Shown here piece by piece: positions 50,485-63,496 of a DNA stretch of 64,000 bases. Source of the stretch: Echinococcus granulosus (lineage: Eukaryota > Platyhelminthes > Cestoda > Cyclophyllidea > Taeniidae); assembly GCF_000524195.1 (NCBI RefSeq), contig NW_020170382.1, positions 2,902,771-2,966,770 of the forward strand, written 5' to 3'. Both the position numbers and the translations under genes were made by a program. The notes beneath the pieces are model-generated. The model was not told the origin of the DNA. It searched no databases and saw only the letters and a program-made list of their open reading frames with translations. Position 1 is the stretch's first letter. Each line of letters begins with the position of its first letter.

Positions 50485-53400
50485 CGGCGACAGCACTGCT
50501 GCTTTCTTCGAATCGCTCTCACTTGCTGCCTGATCTTTTGTTTTGTCACTGGTACTCAATTATGATCGTCACTCGTTCCATCTTCCTCGTGTTGTTTTAC
50601 TTAATAATTTGCTTTATCATTCTAAAGTCCAAGTAAGTGGTGGCAGCATTTAAAAGAGGGTGGCGATTTGAAACACCCAAGCATTGGTTTATGTTGTCGC
50701 TGATGATTATCATTTGCCTGTTTTAAAATTTACGACGTGGTTTATTAGCACTGGTTTCGCCATTTTGCTCACTTTAAGATCTGCAACTTTGACTAGAAGC
50801 CTTTGCTTAAGAGTTATGGCGGTAGCCACTCTCTTGGAAGCGCTTTGTTCAAAATCGAGCAGACGGATAGAGTATTTGGTGTCGACAGTGGAGGGCAATC
50901 TGTGCGGGCCATGTTTGTTCCTTCAGCGTTGCTTTTTTGTAGTGCAATCATTGATGTCGGCAGTTTACCAGTTCACTCATAGCTTAACCAGATGAAACGG
51001 ACTTCATTCCATCGGTACTAAATTTTTCGATTTGGAAATTTTCGGGAGTGGACGTCGTATACTGACATCAATTACGGGAGGCCTGCTGACATAGTCACCT
51101 CGGAATTTATTATTGGTCAAAATTAAGGTTGTGTGGTGTGAGTTTCGTGGTCGCAACAATTGGCACAGTAGCTCGTTTTGGGTTAGGTGCTAGATGTCGG
51201 AATCGGACGGTTATCATTTTAACAGAAAGTATCAGTAGTAGTTGACCTCTAGTCCTCTCATACAGTTCACAATGTAACCATTAGTTAAGTCGGTTACGTT
51301 ATCCTCACACACGGCTGGTACTCTCGATCTAAAAGAACTCGAGGTCCTTTGGTAACCTTAACGAAAAGTTAATCGAAGAAGTTGTCTTTAAAGTATCTCG
51401 CGAGTTTACTTTTACCTTCTGGGTCTTAAATGTAGCGATGTTGCAGCAAGTCCTGTTTTACAGAGAAGTTCTGCGTTAAAAGCCCCCAAACAGGCAGTTC
51501 ACTACCGTTACTTCAACAGAGGATCTGTTAACAGCACAGCTCATAATATGATTTTGTTACATTGATTTCATTATTTTACCAAGGCTAACGCATTCAAGTA
51601 AGGGATTTTTAAGAAACAAATGGAGGTATATAAGCGATTTTTCTTCACTTATGAATAATGCAAAGCCGATTCAATCATCACCATGGAGAAAGGGTCCAAA
51701 ATTGTGGTTAGGCAGGCCAGTCTTTGTGATTGAAACGGAGACAAGTTAGAGGATTTTGGATGAGAAAGCGGGTCTTGTGATATTCATTTTTCTTAATGGC
51801 TATTATCGACAACTTTTTATTTCTCCCTTACTCCGCCTGCTACTTATATTGCTTTCGTCTTCCCACCAATAGCCGTGCTTTTAACGGGGGAAGTTTCAAT
51901 AGTCAAATGGAGGCTTTTGCTAATAGTAGTAACAAAGAGTTACACTTTTTATTGGGACCAGTCAGGATTTTATTATTATGAGTTCAAAATCGCAAGGGGG
52001 AGAACGGTAGCTGAGGTTTGGATAATATGACTGCTAGATGTGAAAATTGTGGGTTGACAGTTCACCACTCTCCTTACCAAAGAAAAATTTTTAAGCAGCA
52101 TTTTTCTTATTGTTTGATTGCCCATTTAGCTGCTTATAAGGTTATTACTTTCATGGATTTCATCAATCGTCACGGGAAGCTATGGAAACAAAATACACTG
52201 GTGAGAGCTACGCTTTCACCGATGTTGATAATGAAAAGTGAATAGATGCAATCAGTTTCTTGTGGACTAGAAGTTAAACCCGATGGGTAATCCCTATTTC
52301 TTGGATAAAAATAGAGGTCAATGGGTATCACTAAATTACGCTCAAAGTTAGCAACCCAAAACCAATCAAGCAGAGTCGCAGCACTCTTATGGGCAGAAAA
52401 TAATGTTAACGAAGGACCATTTGTGAAAAGGGTGGCACTATTTTGCTAATAGAAAGTTGCTGTGACTATATATTAAGTTAAAAAAGTAAAGCCGTCATAA
52501 TTATCTGATATGGACTAATTTTATTGCTGACACAGATCGCAAACTTGCTAACTAACCGGTAATAACACCAGTCTGTTGCAGGAGTGGTAAAAGATGAGTT
52601 TGAAGTGCAGCTCCCTGCCACGAAGAAGCGGTTTTTTGGTCACAGCAGTACCAATAGTGCAGCCGAGCTAATAGTTAGATTTCACGCCTTGCGAGTAAAA
52701 TGTGTGCGTTTAAAATTGTCAGGAAACAGACCAAACTCATTCGCAAGGGAGAACGGTAACAAGATGCTTTATATTAGGAGCAATCTGGTAGACGCAGATC
52801 CAACGGCTCAATATTTCCACGAGGGAACAAATGAGTTTCCTCACGGTGAATTTTACAACATCACCCTATCAGACGAATTTTGAGACCCTCCTTTGAATTG
52901 TTGAACAAATATACATGCAAATTGCAAATCGATGACGGAACGCCTACAATTTCAGAAAGCGATCCTGTTTCGACTCTCAAAATTTCCATCATCCTGTCTA
53001 ATACCCGAACATTCTAGAAAGTCGCGCTCTTATTCATTCCCTCCTACTTTGCCTATACCACGGACAAATAGACTTTAGGGCGAAGGCCAATCCGATTCTG
53101 TAAAAAAGCGAGGCTGGGAATCACCAAGTCTACGACAGTCTCCCTTATTCAGTAGACTATCACGGTATCTACGCTCCGCATTGCCTTGCTTACTCATGCA
53201 CATTGGCAAATAGATGACGCCCGTATCTGAAGCTCACGCTCATAAACACCAGTTTATAACACAAAATGAAAAGAAAAAATATGTGCATCGAACTAGGCAA
53301 GTGTTGCTTAAAACCACGGATGCAACTAGAAAATAGAATTTCCTCAAAAGCATGTAAATGGGAAAAGTAGCCTTCAATATCGTAAAACGTTAAAAACAAC

Positions 53401-55275
53401 TTTATTAAAGGAAACAAACCAGTACGGGACAAGATGATGCGCTCGTCAATGTCAACTGACATTGATACATTCTTGGTTTTGAAACAGTAGTTAATTCCTG
53501 AATACTACGGAAAATCTTTTTGAAGTAACTACTTGGTTACTACTACTTCATTTAGGTGCAAGTTATATTTGGTAAAATTGGTCTCACTAGCCATAAGACA
53601 GGTCGACTTACCATTGTCTGGTTGGCGGAACACCGAATAGCGGTTTAGTTGTGGCCCTGGAGTTGTGGTAAGATTTCATGCACTATGAATGCACAGAGTC
53701 AAAGAACAGGAATTGAAGGCATGAACATGACATGATAGAATATGTTGGAATTATTCTTCACTATACCAATGCCCATTATTTCGCCTCAGTCGCATGAGAG
53801 ATCACGCGCAGTTCCCCCAGCTAGCTTATTTTCAAGCAGAAAATAGTCTACACAATATAATCTTACATGTGCTACATTGCCATTTATTGGTATCGCGGGA
53901 AAATATCTGCATATTTGTAAGGGCATGGTAGATCGCGGGTGAATGAAAAAAAATCAGGAAATAATCCCATTTTACACTTGCTACTGATGTTGTTATTAGT
54001 AAAAACACTGCATCGCCAATGGATCACTCGAATGACCAAATATAGAGGGCACTTCTCTGTGGGGTGCAAATGTATGCTGATTAGGGACCAGACACCAAAA
54101 TCTCCCATAATGGCCACAAATAGTCCCAAATCGCATGCACTTGTGTGAAGGCCCTTTTGCAACATTGAACTTGTGCCACGTTGGCCCGCTACCAGTAGCA
54201 ATGATTTTACTTCCCACACGAGCGAAACATGTTAACCCGAGCATATGTGAAAGCGAAAGAACCGCAATAACCTTTTTACCTGCATCCACAGATGATTTGG
54301 CTTGAGAGCTTTGAAGCCACGTGGGCGAAGCGATTTATCCCCTCAATAAGTACAACGAACAAACTTCACCCTAATCCCTCCAACCTAACCTTTTAAAAGG
54401 GTTGTATGAGACTTGTTGCACTTCCTTAGAGCGTAAACCAATGTGACGCTCCTCTTTCTGATTAAGTGCAGACAACGGATTCAGCAACTATGAGGCATGA
54501 ACTTTCGAGAATTTCAGTCTCTAAATGTCTACGCCAACTATTGCTTTTACTAGAAACTCGAAGAAAGCTGTTTCGGGCTGAGGTTAAAATGACAAGGACC
54601 ACTAGAGAACCTCAATATTTACCAACTAGACAAAGGATTGTGCGAAATCCAGGTTGATCCGTGTATTTTCAATTTTGCTTTTTGAAACCCCGACATTTAA
54701 AGGGTCTAAAAAAGTACGATGACGTACAGTATCTCATTTCGAACACAAAGAATCCGAATGTTCGGCTGGTGAGCGTTTACATTTCTAACGAACATAAGCC
54801 TATACCTGAACATAAATGGGTTTCCCAATTCTGCAGCCGCATTTTAGAAAAGAAGGTCGCTCCAAAGCAGGAAAAATCTCTGGTAGCAACATGTGGCAAA
54901 ATGGTCGCGCGAGATAAACTTTGTGGCAAAAAACCCAACCCACATCAACCAATAAAGCGGGAGAACAAAACAGGTGTAACTACTGGCGACTCCAGGAGGT
55001 GCATTCGTTAGGAAATGGAGAAAGAAAAAGAAGAGAAGCCAGGCAAGATGAGGAGAGGAAGCAACACACACGAAGAAATAAAGAAGGGAGAAGTGAGAGA
55101 AGGAAGCAAGAATCAACTGAGTGAGATGGCGGAGCCGCTGTCTATCATACCATGTTAAATTTACAAACGCACACCCATGGACCCACTCTTTCACCCAAAC
55201 AGGCGGATAGTGTGGGGCCGGTCTAAATGCGTCTCTGGTGGCAACAGAGTAGATAGGTAGAGCCACATGCGCGCC
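50485..55275. other. Tail-to-tail intergenic region between RABGEF1 and TBC1D10
   Basis: This is about 4.8 kb with no recognised gene. It contains a candidate exon at 52,582-52,883 (listed), a frame at 52,018-52,245 with a CENC...H...C pattern that faintly recalls a zinc finger, and a purine-rich plus-strand tract at about 55,010-55,125 whose several open frames are low-complexity. Confidence 0.45.
52582..52883 (+). CDS. Possible exon or gene remnant, unidentified
   Basis: A GTTGCAG acceptor-like sequence ends at 52,581. It is followed by two bases and then a frame of 99 codons to TGA at 52,881-52,883. Composition is coding-like and the end is acidic (GEFYNITLSDEF). There is no ATG near the start, so if real it is a terminal exon or a broken copy. 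No family is recognised and no upstream exon was found. Confidence 0.25.
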
Positions 55276-58200
55276 TCACCTCTCGTTAGACTTTTCGAGT
55301 ATCCCACTCATTCGGGCTCGCCATCGTTGACTCTGCTTCATCACTTCACGCGCCACCTGACGACGGTCAATACGGATCTGTAGGATCTATGGCAGAAAAA
55401 GATTCAATATTAGGGCATGCTAAGAAATATTCTTCAATGCATTTTGTTCCTTTCAATAGTTAAAATTTTATTGAGTAATCCACTTAACTCCACGGGTCTT
55501 TCAGTCCCCTACGACTTGGCTTGCATACTGATTGAATGGATTCATTAGACAAAATCTGGACTACTGGGCATCTAGCTCCTCTATATGCTGGTATTAAACC
55601 TGCTTCCTGATTGTTTTCTTATAACTCCTAAAGAGACGACTCAGGTGTGCCAATTTACGCCGGACCCACAACGATTATGTCAAATTATTAACAAAAAATG
55701 CCCGAAATATGGCAATCATGATTTTGAAACGTGGACTAAATACAAAAATTGACAGAGTTTCCCGATAGCCTCGAGCACAGCCCCATCAAAAAATAAAGTC
55801 CAGGACACCAGTTTCGACTTAAAGAGCTCGACTTTGACGTCTGAAAGTGAGAACGGCGCAAAGACCGAGGACGGTGGCATATCTCAATCATGCATTATGA
55901 TATGATTTAGACTCCAATCATAACCGACTTTGCGAAGCAGTGGTTAAAGTATGCGAGGGTTCCTCTGCTTCAAACGTAATAGGGAACGAAAGAATCACAT
56001 TGAAACTTAGGAGCTCAACGAAATAAAACTTGGGGAATCCTGCAGATCTTATGAAACTATTAAACTTACTCCAGAGATTGGTGATAGGCGATAATGATTT
56101 TCTAAAACACCGGAACTACAGGATGCACTGTCACGATCAAAAGTTACCACTATTATCATTGCTAATAATTTGGTGCAATACTTGACCGATGAGAAGTTAA
56201 AATAACTGTGGTCACCCCAGCAGATTTGGAGAGCAAAGTAGAGCAATTTTATGCTCTATTAGGGCACTCACATCATGGATCAACTCCTCGGGGTTGTCCA
56301 GCTGAGAGGGGACGGTCTGCACTTGAAGAAGAATCTCGTCGATCCCGCTGCAGGATTTGCGGAAGGTGGAACTGTTGAAACATCGATAGAGTAATAGCAG
56401 GCCCACCTTGAAGATTATTATTTTGCCTAAAGAGGACACAAAAGGAGGGAAATAACTTTGAATGCACCATCAAACATCGATTTGCATTTGCCTTCAATTT
56501 AAATGGGGAAGTTTTCGACGAAGTTTCCACTAGTTAAAATTTGGACAAATTTAAAAAATGAAAAAGTGCAAGTCGGAGAGATAACGTTCAAGCAACAATT
56601 CAGCGACGACGACTTACTAATGCGAATAGAGTTTCGACAGTTTATTCATCTATCATTACCTGAACATTCAGTCTAGCGTACTACGAGCTCCACATTGATC
56701 GTGTGCATTTTCGAACATAGTGTCTGTACTTCTGGCCTTGACATACCATCACAACATTTATCGATAGAGTACTACATCTTTTAGCTTCGTCAGAGGCACC
56801 TCCGGCGCTGAAGTTTGAAGAAAAAGCTACGGCGTATAATGAAACCAACTATGTCCATGCGATTAACAATTTCAGACATGTCAAAAAGTGAAAACGAGAT
56901 ACTTTACGGACACCCTTTTAAATTTTAAAAGGTGTCTGGCCCTTTCGATGGACAGATAAAGCAAAACACCGGTGCTTAATCAAGTATATAGTTTGGATTC
57001 TTTCCGACGATACTTCTAAAGTAAGGTATTCTGATGGTCACGAATGTCGCATAATTTGCAAACAGCTGCCTAATTAATGGATACTAGAAGATCGACTTCC
57101 CAAAAATCGACAAGTCGGTAATACGAAAATTCACAATACCAACTTTGAGTTTTTTAAAAGGGGGTCACTGGGTGGGAGGGGCTGAGGCAGCCGAACAGTT
57201 CTATGAATATGCACAACTTTAAAAGGACTATTATGTCATAACTCGGGCAGAGTTCAGGAACCACGGGAATTCGATCGTATTGGAATTAAAACATGTATCT
57301 ATTAAGCAAAATGTTTATGAATGCTAGATACTGAAACGTCCCAACCCAAAGTCTTGACATTAACCTGTGAATACCCAACGTACTAACTAACCTACTAACC
57401 GTGACTTAGGGGAAAAAGCAAATCAGTAGCGGAAAGGTTATACGAAGAAAAGGCCTGACGATCGGTCGACTTCCCCACTGTGTTAAAAAAAAATGACGAC
57501 TTCTTTCGAATGAAGTTCAGTGAGAAGATAAAAATACAATATTCCGGTAAATAGACTAGTTCACCTTCACAGAAGAACATGTCGAGGACCCGAAGAGCAG
57601 ATGCCCATGGAAGTGTACGAGTGTAGACGCACATGAACCACTCCACCACCAGCATAATCGGTTCGGCCCCATGCTTCATCTGGACACGTAAGGTTGGTAA
57701 TGATAGGGAGCATTAATGACCATTGACAAAGAGACAGTAGGGTCAAGAGTCGCAGTGATAAATGATCTATTGAATAGTAGATTGCGACCATTTGTTGTCT
57801 ACTGAATAGCAATTAATCAAAAAAGTGAAAACGAGACGAAATTTGTTAGTATATTCAAAATTGTAAAGTGATTGTAAAAATTCTCCGCTTAGCAAACGAA
57901 ATTTGATAGACGGCCAAAATTAAAGTTGGAAAGAACCCAAATAAATCAACTACTCGACAATAGCCTGTGAGGGGGATTTGTAGGATAAGTATTTCAGATT
58001 TCAAATATTTCAGAATGTACGAAGATAAAGTCGCACAGATTATGGAACTCCTTAAGGGTACTCACTTGACTATAGTAGAATAATTGGACTTACCAGGAAT
58101 TTGTGAATTTGCGGAAAGAGGCGTTTGAGAAGACCGTATAAAATCTGGCCATCAATCTGAACGAGTTCCTGCACAAGAATATAATCAATTTGATTCATAA

Positions 58201-61200
58201 GATACAATTTAATCCAATAGACAATTCGAAAACCCGACGTCGGTGAATTCAACGACGTCCTGATGCAAAAAGTTAGCCCAAATTAATAGGACACCATAAA
58301 ACATGAGTTAACGCAGATTTTGCATAACTAATAAATTAACAACACAAGTACCCTCAATTAGAAGGGGAAACCATCCACAAAAATGCAGTAAGTAGAGCGA
58401 ACTGGAAAGGCTGAAATTTCTTATCCTGAATAGAAATTTAGCCACGTTCAGAAGCTTGAATAACGTTCTAACAGAGTGATTGAGTGTCTTTATTAGCACA
58501 ATCTATCATTTAAAAAAACGACAGCTGCAACGAGCTTGAGGTACCCAAAGGATTCTAGCTTCATTCTAGAACCCGTGAATTCTGAGAGCTTCATTCGACC
58601 ATAGGCAAAAAACTTACAGCAAACACTTTGAGGGTAAAACTCCGGTTATTTTTAACACAGGCACAATCACTTCCTCTACTACCAAGTAATACCCATTTAA
58701 ATTGAAATGCAGGAGTAAATAATGATAGACACAAAGTAAAGCTTACAAATTCCACGAGCTCAAGAGACTTTACCACTAAGGTGACCTTGCAATCAAACCG
58801 CACATTTCGCGCTAAGCACCAGCTTGCATAGTGACTTTTGCATTATCACCCGCCATGCTTTTGAATGGTGAGTCGTAGAGACCTGCAAAAGTTTCAATTT
58901 TAAGAAAATTACCAGACCCTCGTCGTAGTAGGAGACAAGATAGCGTTCACAGATTTCCGTGAAGGTCCAGAAAGCCTCCACCTCAGGCATAAACATGAGC
59001 AGAACTGCTGCCAGCGGTGCCTGACCCTGACAGTAACCTTTGTTGGGATGCCGAATAGTGTAGGCCTTCAAAATGGAGAAGAGGCTTTCACGTCTACAAG
59101 GGAGATCAGTGGCTCATGCAAATAATGCGAGCATCCCATCAAAAAAACACACTAGGAATTCAAGCGTTTCCTGAAGCGTATTTAATCCTTCCCCTTTCAG
59201 AAACTTTAATGTTTCACCAAAATAGCCGAATCAAGAATAATCATAATTGATTCAATTATCTGACAGAGCATACATGCCTGCATTGAGTTCAGATTTGGAA
59301 GATTGCCTGACGGTCGTATCCATCTGATTATTAATAATCATGAATATTTTGAATGTTTAAATGTATCTCCTTGGCACTAGCATTATGAAAACAGTAGAAC
59401 CTATCAGTGTAGTGATTATAGGAATGAATTTAGCATCCTTTATGACCAATGATGATTAAAACCTAGCTAATCAGCTGTTTTGGGCTGATACAACCCGTGA
59501 CTCTGCAAATGGTTAGAATACACTTAGTAGCAACAGGTGTGAACTCTGAGATGCTGTCACTTGGAGACCTTCCCAATGAAGAGCAGGAAATTAGAAAACA
59601 CATGATCTCGATTAATGCTAGGCGATACTAATGAGTAGATTCAAGACAGAAGTGGAGTAAATTTACTTATTCAAAAGCAAGGGAAGTTTAATTGCAAGAA
59701 ACGAACTCCTTATTAAGAACCCCCGAACACAAATACAGACATGCCAATCTAGAATGCGACCTTCACTAAGCCTCCATTCTTTTGAATTATTGGAGCCAAA
59801 TCTCATAAATCTAAGTCCTCAGAATGACTTGGAGTTAAAGTTGTCACAAGCGCAGAAGCGATAAAGTTGGTTAGTAATGGGGAAGAAGAGCCTCATTAGT
59901 TGAACATATTCAAAATAAATAAGCAAGAGATTAATGATGCCCGAAAATCTACTCCTATTGTCAGTTTTAAGATAGCTTAAGCAGATAAAAAATCCTGTTA
60001 CATATAGTTTAAGACCAACTATACGCCTTATTCAGAAACATTGAAACTTACATGCTATGATTTAGCTAGATTGATCGTGTGTCATCTTTCGCCTACAGTT
60101 GACAATAGAAACTAAGATGAAGGAACCACCGGAACAGGTAAACTAATGAAGTCACCTCCCCCAAACAAACGAAAATAAAAACGCGGAATCAAAAAATGCA
60201 CGTGATACGCATTTGAAATGGCATTTTTCAGCCATACGATATAGGCAAACGAGCATCGCACTGTTGCATATGCAGTAAAATGGGGATGATGAAGCTTGAA
60301 GTAGATATGCAACGCCATACCAAATCATTAATTCTTACTATATTATTTATGATAGTACAACGGGGATCTAACGGTCGATTATTCAAAAGTTGGCATTACC
60401 AAGCCAAGATTTAATCGCTTGGTTCAGAGAAAATACTCCACCAAAGAATAGCATCAAGTACTCCAAGTTGTGTAAGCATCTCCTTGGATAAGTTTTGGAA
60501 GCTCTATAAGAAAAGCATGTAAACATTTTTACGTAAAATGCATAAAACTGACACGATCTTTCTCAAAAGACGCCTATCAATAACAATGGTAATAGTGTTT
60601 CACTAAATCAGGAGAACTCACATAAAACAAGTTTAATTTTTGCCATTTCATGTCTGTAAAGGGATTTCATTCCAATCAGTAAATAAAAAACTAGGGACGA
60701 ATACCGAAAAATGCCAAAAACAACTGATAGATAAAAGCTAAGAGATCTAAAAGTAGCTTTCGGTTTTTTTATATTCAGCAGCATAATAACATTGAAAACT
60801 GTTCCCAAAATAATTGTTCCAGCCTCAGAAATTGCTAAGTAACACCGCTCATGGATTATGAGGTCCAAGGCAAAAGTGCTCGTCCTCTTGCGAAAAAAAA
60901 ATCTTCGAAAGTTGGATAAATTACACATCTGATAATCACGGAAATGCGACCACTTTCGCCCAACAATATTCGTTGAGAAGGTGAACAGTATAGTCGCAGC
61001 AGCTTGGAGCACTCTAAACTGAAGGTGAATACGCAGTTCACTCATTGCCAATGCGAAGAAAGACTTTAGAAAGTAGAAAAGGAGGATGATCCATTAAACG
61101 ACAAAATTGTGGAGAAGTACAGAATAGAAAGCATTTAGCAGTGGAGAAACCAGCCACGGATGACAACAATGGCTGGCACAAAGAGACATTCTCACGTAGT

Positions 61201-63496
61201 AATGTGCGAATAAAAGTGACTAGCAAAATCCTCAACTCGGGAGGCCGGCGATCCGAAGAGAATGCTTCCGGTACGAAAGGTTTCCATTTTTGTGAAAAAA
61301 CCTACAATTTCATACGGTAAAATGCCTTAAAATGCCACATTCATTCCCAGATTTATTCCAGATTTATTGAAAAGTAGAGTAAGGAGTAAGCAAATATCGA
61401 TTTGTTTGTGAAACTAGGAAGAGAAGTATTTTTCAAACACATCACCAAGATTAAGGTACATTTAACATTGATTTGTAAGCTACAATTACGTAAATATCTA
61501 CTAATTCAATCATAAAATTGATAAAGACCTCCTGTGAAAAATAATATTTCAAATGGACTTTAATAGAAGGGAGAAAAGGCATAGTTACGCATAAAACTGT
61601 TGTGATTAAGTTTGGATTTCCGTCCCCTGACTAATAACCATCGTTCACATTCTACTGGTAGTTCTTATCATGGTAAATAGTTTACTTGGCTAATTTCTAG
61701 CCTACTTCTACGGGAATCGTCCCTTATCCCCTAAATCTATAGTTATTGCTGTCTGCAAAATGCCTCTTTAATAATATATTAGCAAGTTGCGTTGGTACTT
61801 CTATGGATTCCAATGATCGAATTAGCTGCCAAGTTAAATAAAATATTACAACACAAAATGTGCTTGACTGCACTTCATGTAAAAACCATAGCAGCCGGTG
61901 AATGTGGAGAGGAAACTGAAATAAATCGTCTTGCGACATAACTTTCTGAACTAACTGTTCTCTGCAAAATAGTGAAAATTTGTGGACACCTGGTGGGCCT
62001 TTATCTGGGAACAGAGTTTAAATGGGGTGTTGGTAAAGTTTTTTCCCAAACGCTAACTGCAACACATTGTTCCAACCCTTACTCGATATCAGCCTATGAT
62101 AGCATGATGAAAGAAAGTAATTAAGTCTTGATTAAAGGCTGCAGTTGATTGGCCTAAAGATTGTACCCAGGAGTCCAACCCTATATTATCCTAGCCAGTT
62201 CGGTATGTCGTAGGTGGAGATGCCTCTCACTCACTGGATAAATAGCCAATAATTGAGTAACATGGCAATAATTCTTCATTCGTTCACTTTGAAATCTGCC
62301 AAATAAACATATGAAGCTGAACCGCCATGGTTAGTAATAAAAACACTTTACCCCACTTTTTTGACACATGGTGCTTCTGCTGCGTTAGTAAGGAAACGGT
62401 AAAAAGCACAAAAATTTCCATTTTGAAAACCTAAGCGCCACCTTGAAACGTTTCAAATTCGACAAGGGAAAACAATTTTAACTTTACAAATAAACTAGTA
62501 GTAAATACCTCCAATACCCGAGTGCAATGGAAGCCTACTGTCCAACTGATGGATGACCTGAAAATATGGCCTGAAGACTAGATCCTCTTAAATCCACCTC
62601 AAACTGATTCTTGAATCACCAATCTTTTAAATGTAGCATTCAATTTTTCAGTAGAACCAAGGTCTCAAAACCAAAAAAACTCAGCAAATACAATGTTGGA
62701 GAGCAAAATTCAACGAATAGAAACATGTGGTTCAAATGAACGAAAAAAATCCCTCAATGCTTGAATATGACATAAGGCATTAATTTAAAAATGAACTATT
62801 CGACTCAAATCAACAATTATGCCTGGTAATTAAAACCTCTTTAATTTTGTCCCCCAGTAAAACCAAAAAAAGGCTGGTCTCATCGCCGCCTAAAAATTGA
62901 TATACTTCAAGTGGATTATTTATTACTCAGGTATAATTGAGGACACTAATCTTTTAAGGGACCATTGACCTCCCTAACGATTTAAAAATTACGCCTATTG
63001 ACCGACCTCTGCTTATTCCACCTCCCCTCACACATAGTGACATCATTTCCACGACTGAAGCGAAAAGCAACTCACCCGCAACTATTTTTGGAGCAGAAGA
63101 GTTCATGGAAGGGGAATTGGCGATGAATGTCCTTGCGTATCTGGTCGCATGTCGCCGGATCGCCTTCCCGGGCTGCATAAGAGGCGTAGAGCACGTAAGG
63201 ATCGGGTGGGGAGGAGGAAGCTGGTGCTACCAGAGTCGCCTCACGCTCCTTTGCGGCAGCAGCGGAGGAGGCTCCGAGGATGTGCTGATCACGTAGCATG
63301 AGGAGGGAGAGGGGTGGGGAGGAGCTGTCACCAGTATTGTCCGCGTCCACGTCGATGCCGTCGGAGGAGCGGTTTGTGGAGGAGAGGGTGGAGAATCGTG
63401 AAGAGATGGGGGAGGCCTCACCACCGCACCCGTCATCGAGGAAAAGACGGCTGTGCAGCGCCAAGGCGGGCGAGTTGAGAGAGGAGTCGGCTGCAC
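55276..63496 (-). CDS. TBC1D10: TBC1D10-type Rab GTPase-activating protein (5' end incomplete)
   Basis: Six exons join in phase: 63,076-63,496; 58,913-59,093; 58,094-58,168; 57,565-57,679; 56,272-56,426; 55,276-55,386. TBC-domain matches to the EPI64/TBC1D10 family are clear: IRKDIHRQFPFHELF, LKAYTIRHPNKGYCQGQAP, VEWFMCVYTRTLPW, LDMFFCEG and IIIFKVGLLLL. The catalytic Arg of IxxDxxR (63,120-63,140) and Gln of YxQ (59,027-59,035) are both present, so it should be an active GAP. Family members act on Rab27 or Rab35-class GTPases at the plasma membrane and on recycling vesicles. The first listed exon carries a Ser/Ala/Asp-rich insertion before the Arg finger. The usual RGRAW-type start of the domain and the initiator ATG were not found and must lie further upstream, probably beyond position 64,000. 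The end is either TGA at 55,278-55,276 or a splice at AG/GTGAGG (exon to 55,280). Confidence 0.85.
59094..63075. other. Long intron of TBC1D10
   Basis: This intron of 3.98 kb separates the exon with the Arg finger from the exon with the Gln finger. It is AT-rich. The only frame of note is on the minus strand at 60,608-61,045 and is listed separately. Confidence 0.65.
60608..61045 (-). CDS. Intronic ORF with GPCR-like TM1-TM2 pattern
   Basis: The frame of 145 residues from ATG at 61,045 lies inside a TBC1D10 intron on the same strand. Two hydrophobic segments are separated by a short basic loop. A segment like TIILGTVFNVIMLL is followed by KKPKATFRSLSFYLS and a second hydrophobic stretch, an arrangement reminiscent of helix 1, loop and helix 2 of rhodopsin-like receptors (Asn in helix 1). 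The Asp usually found in helix 2 is not evident and no further helices follow before the stop. It may be a fragment, a pseudogene or chance in AT-rich DNA, which readily yields hydrophobic frames. Confidence 0.2.
   Translation of the reverse strand: MSELRIHLQFRVLQAAATILFTFSTNIVGRKWSHFRDYQMCNLSNFRRFFFRKRTSTFALDLIIHERCYLAISEAGTIILGTVFNVIMLLNIKKPKATFRSLSFYLSVVFGIFRYSSLVFYLLIGMKSLYRHEMAKIKLVLCEFS

Noticed and set aside
54661..55124. Plus-strand Lys/Glu/Arg-rich frames
   Set aside because: Purine-rich tract is open in all three frames, which argues for composition and not coding.
54844..55266. 140-codon hydrophobic minus-strand frame downstream of TBC1D10
   Set aside because: Mostly antisense of a purine-rich tract, Phe/Leu-rich low complexity, starts at a non-ATG codon; no family match.
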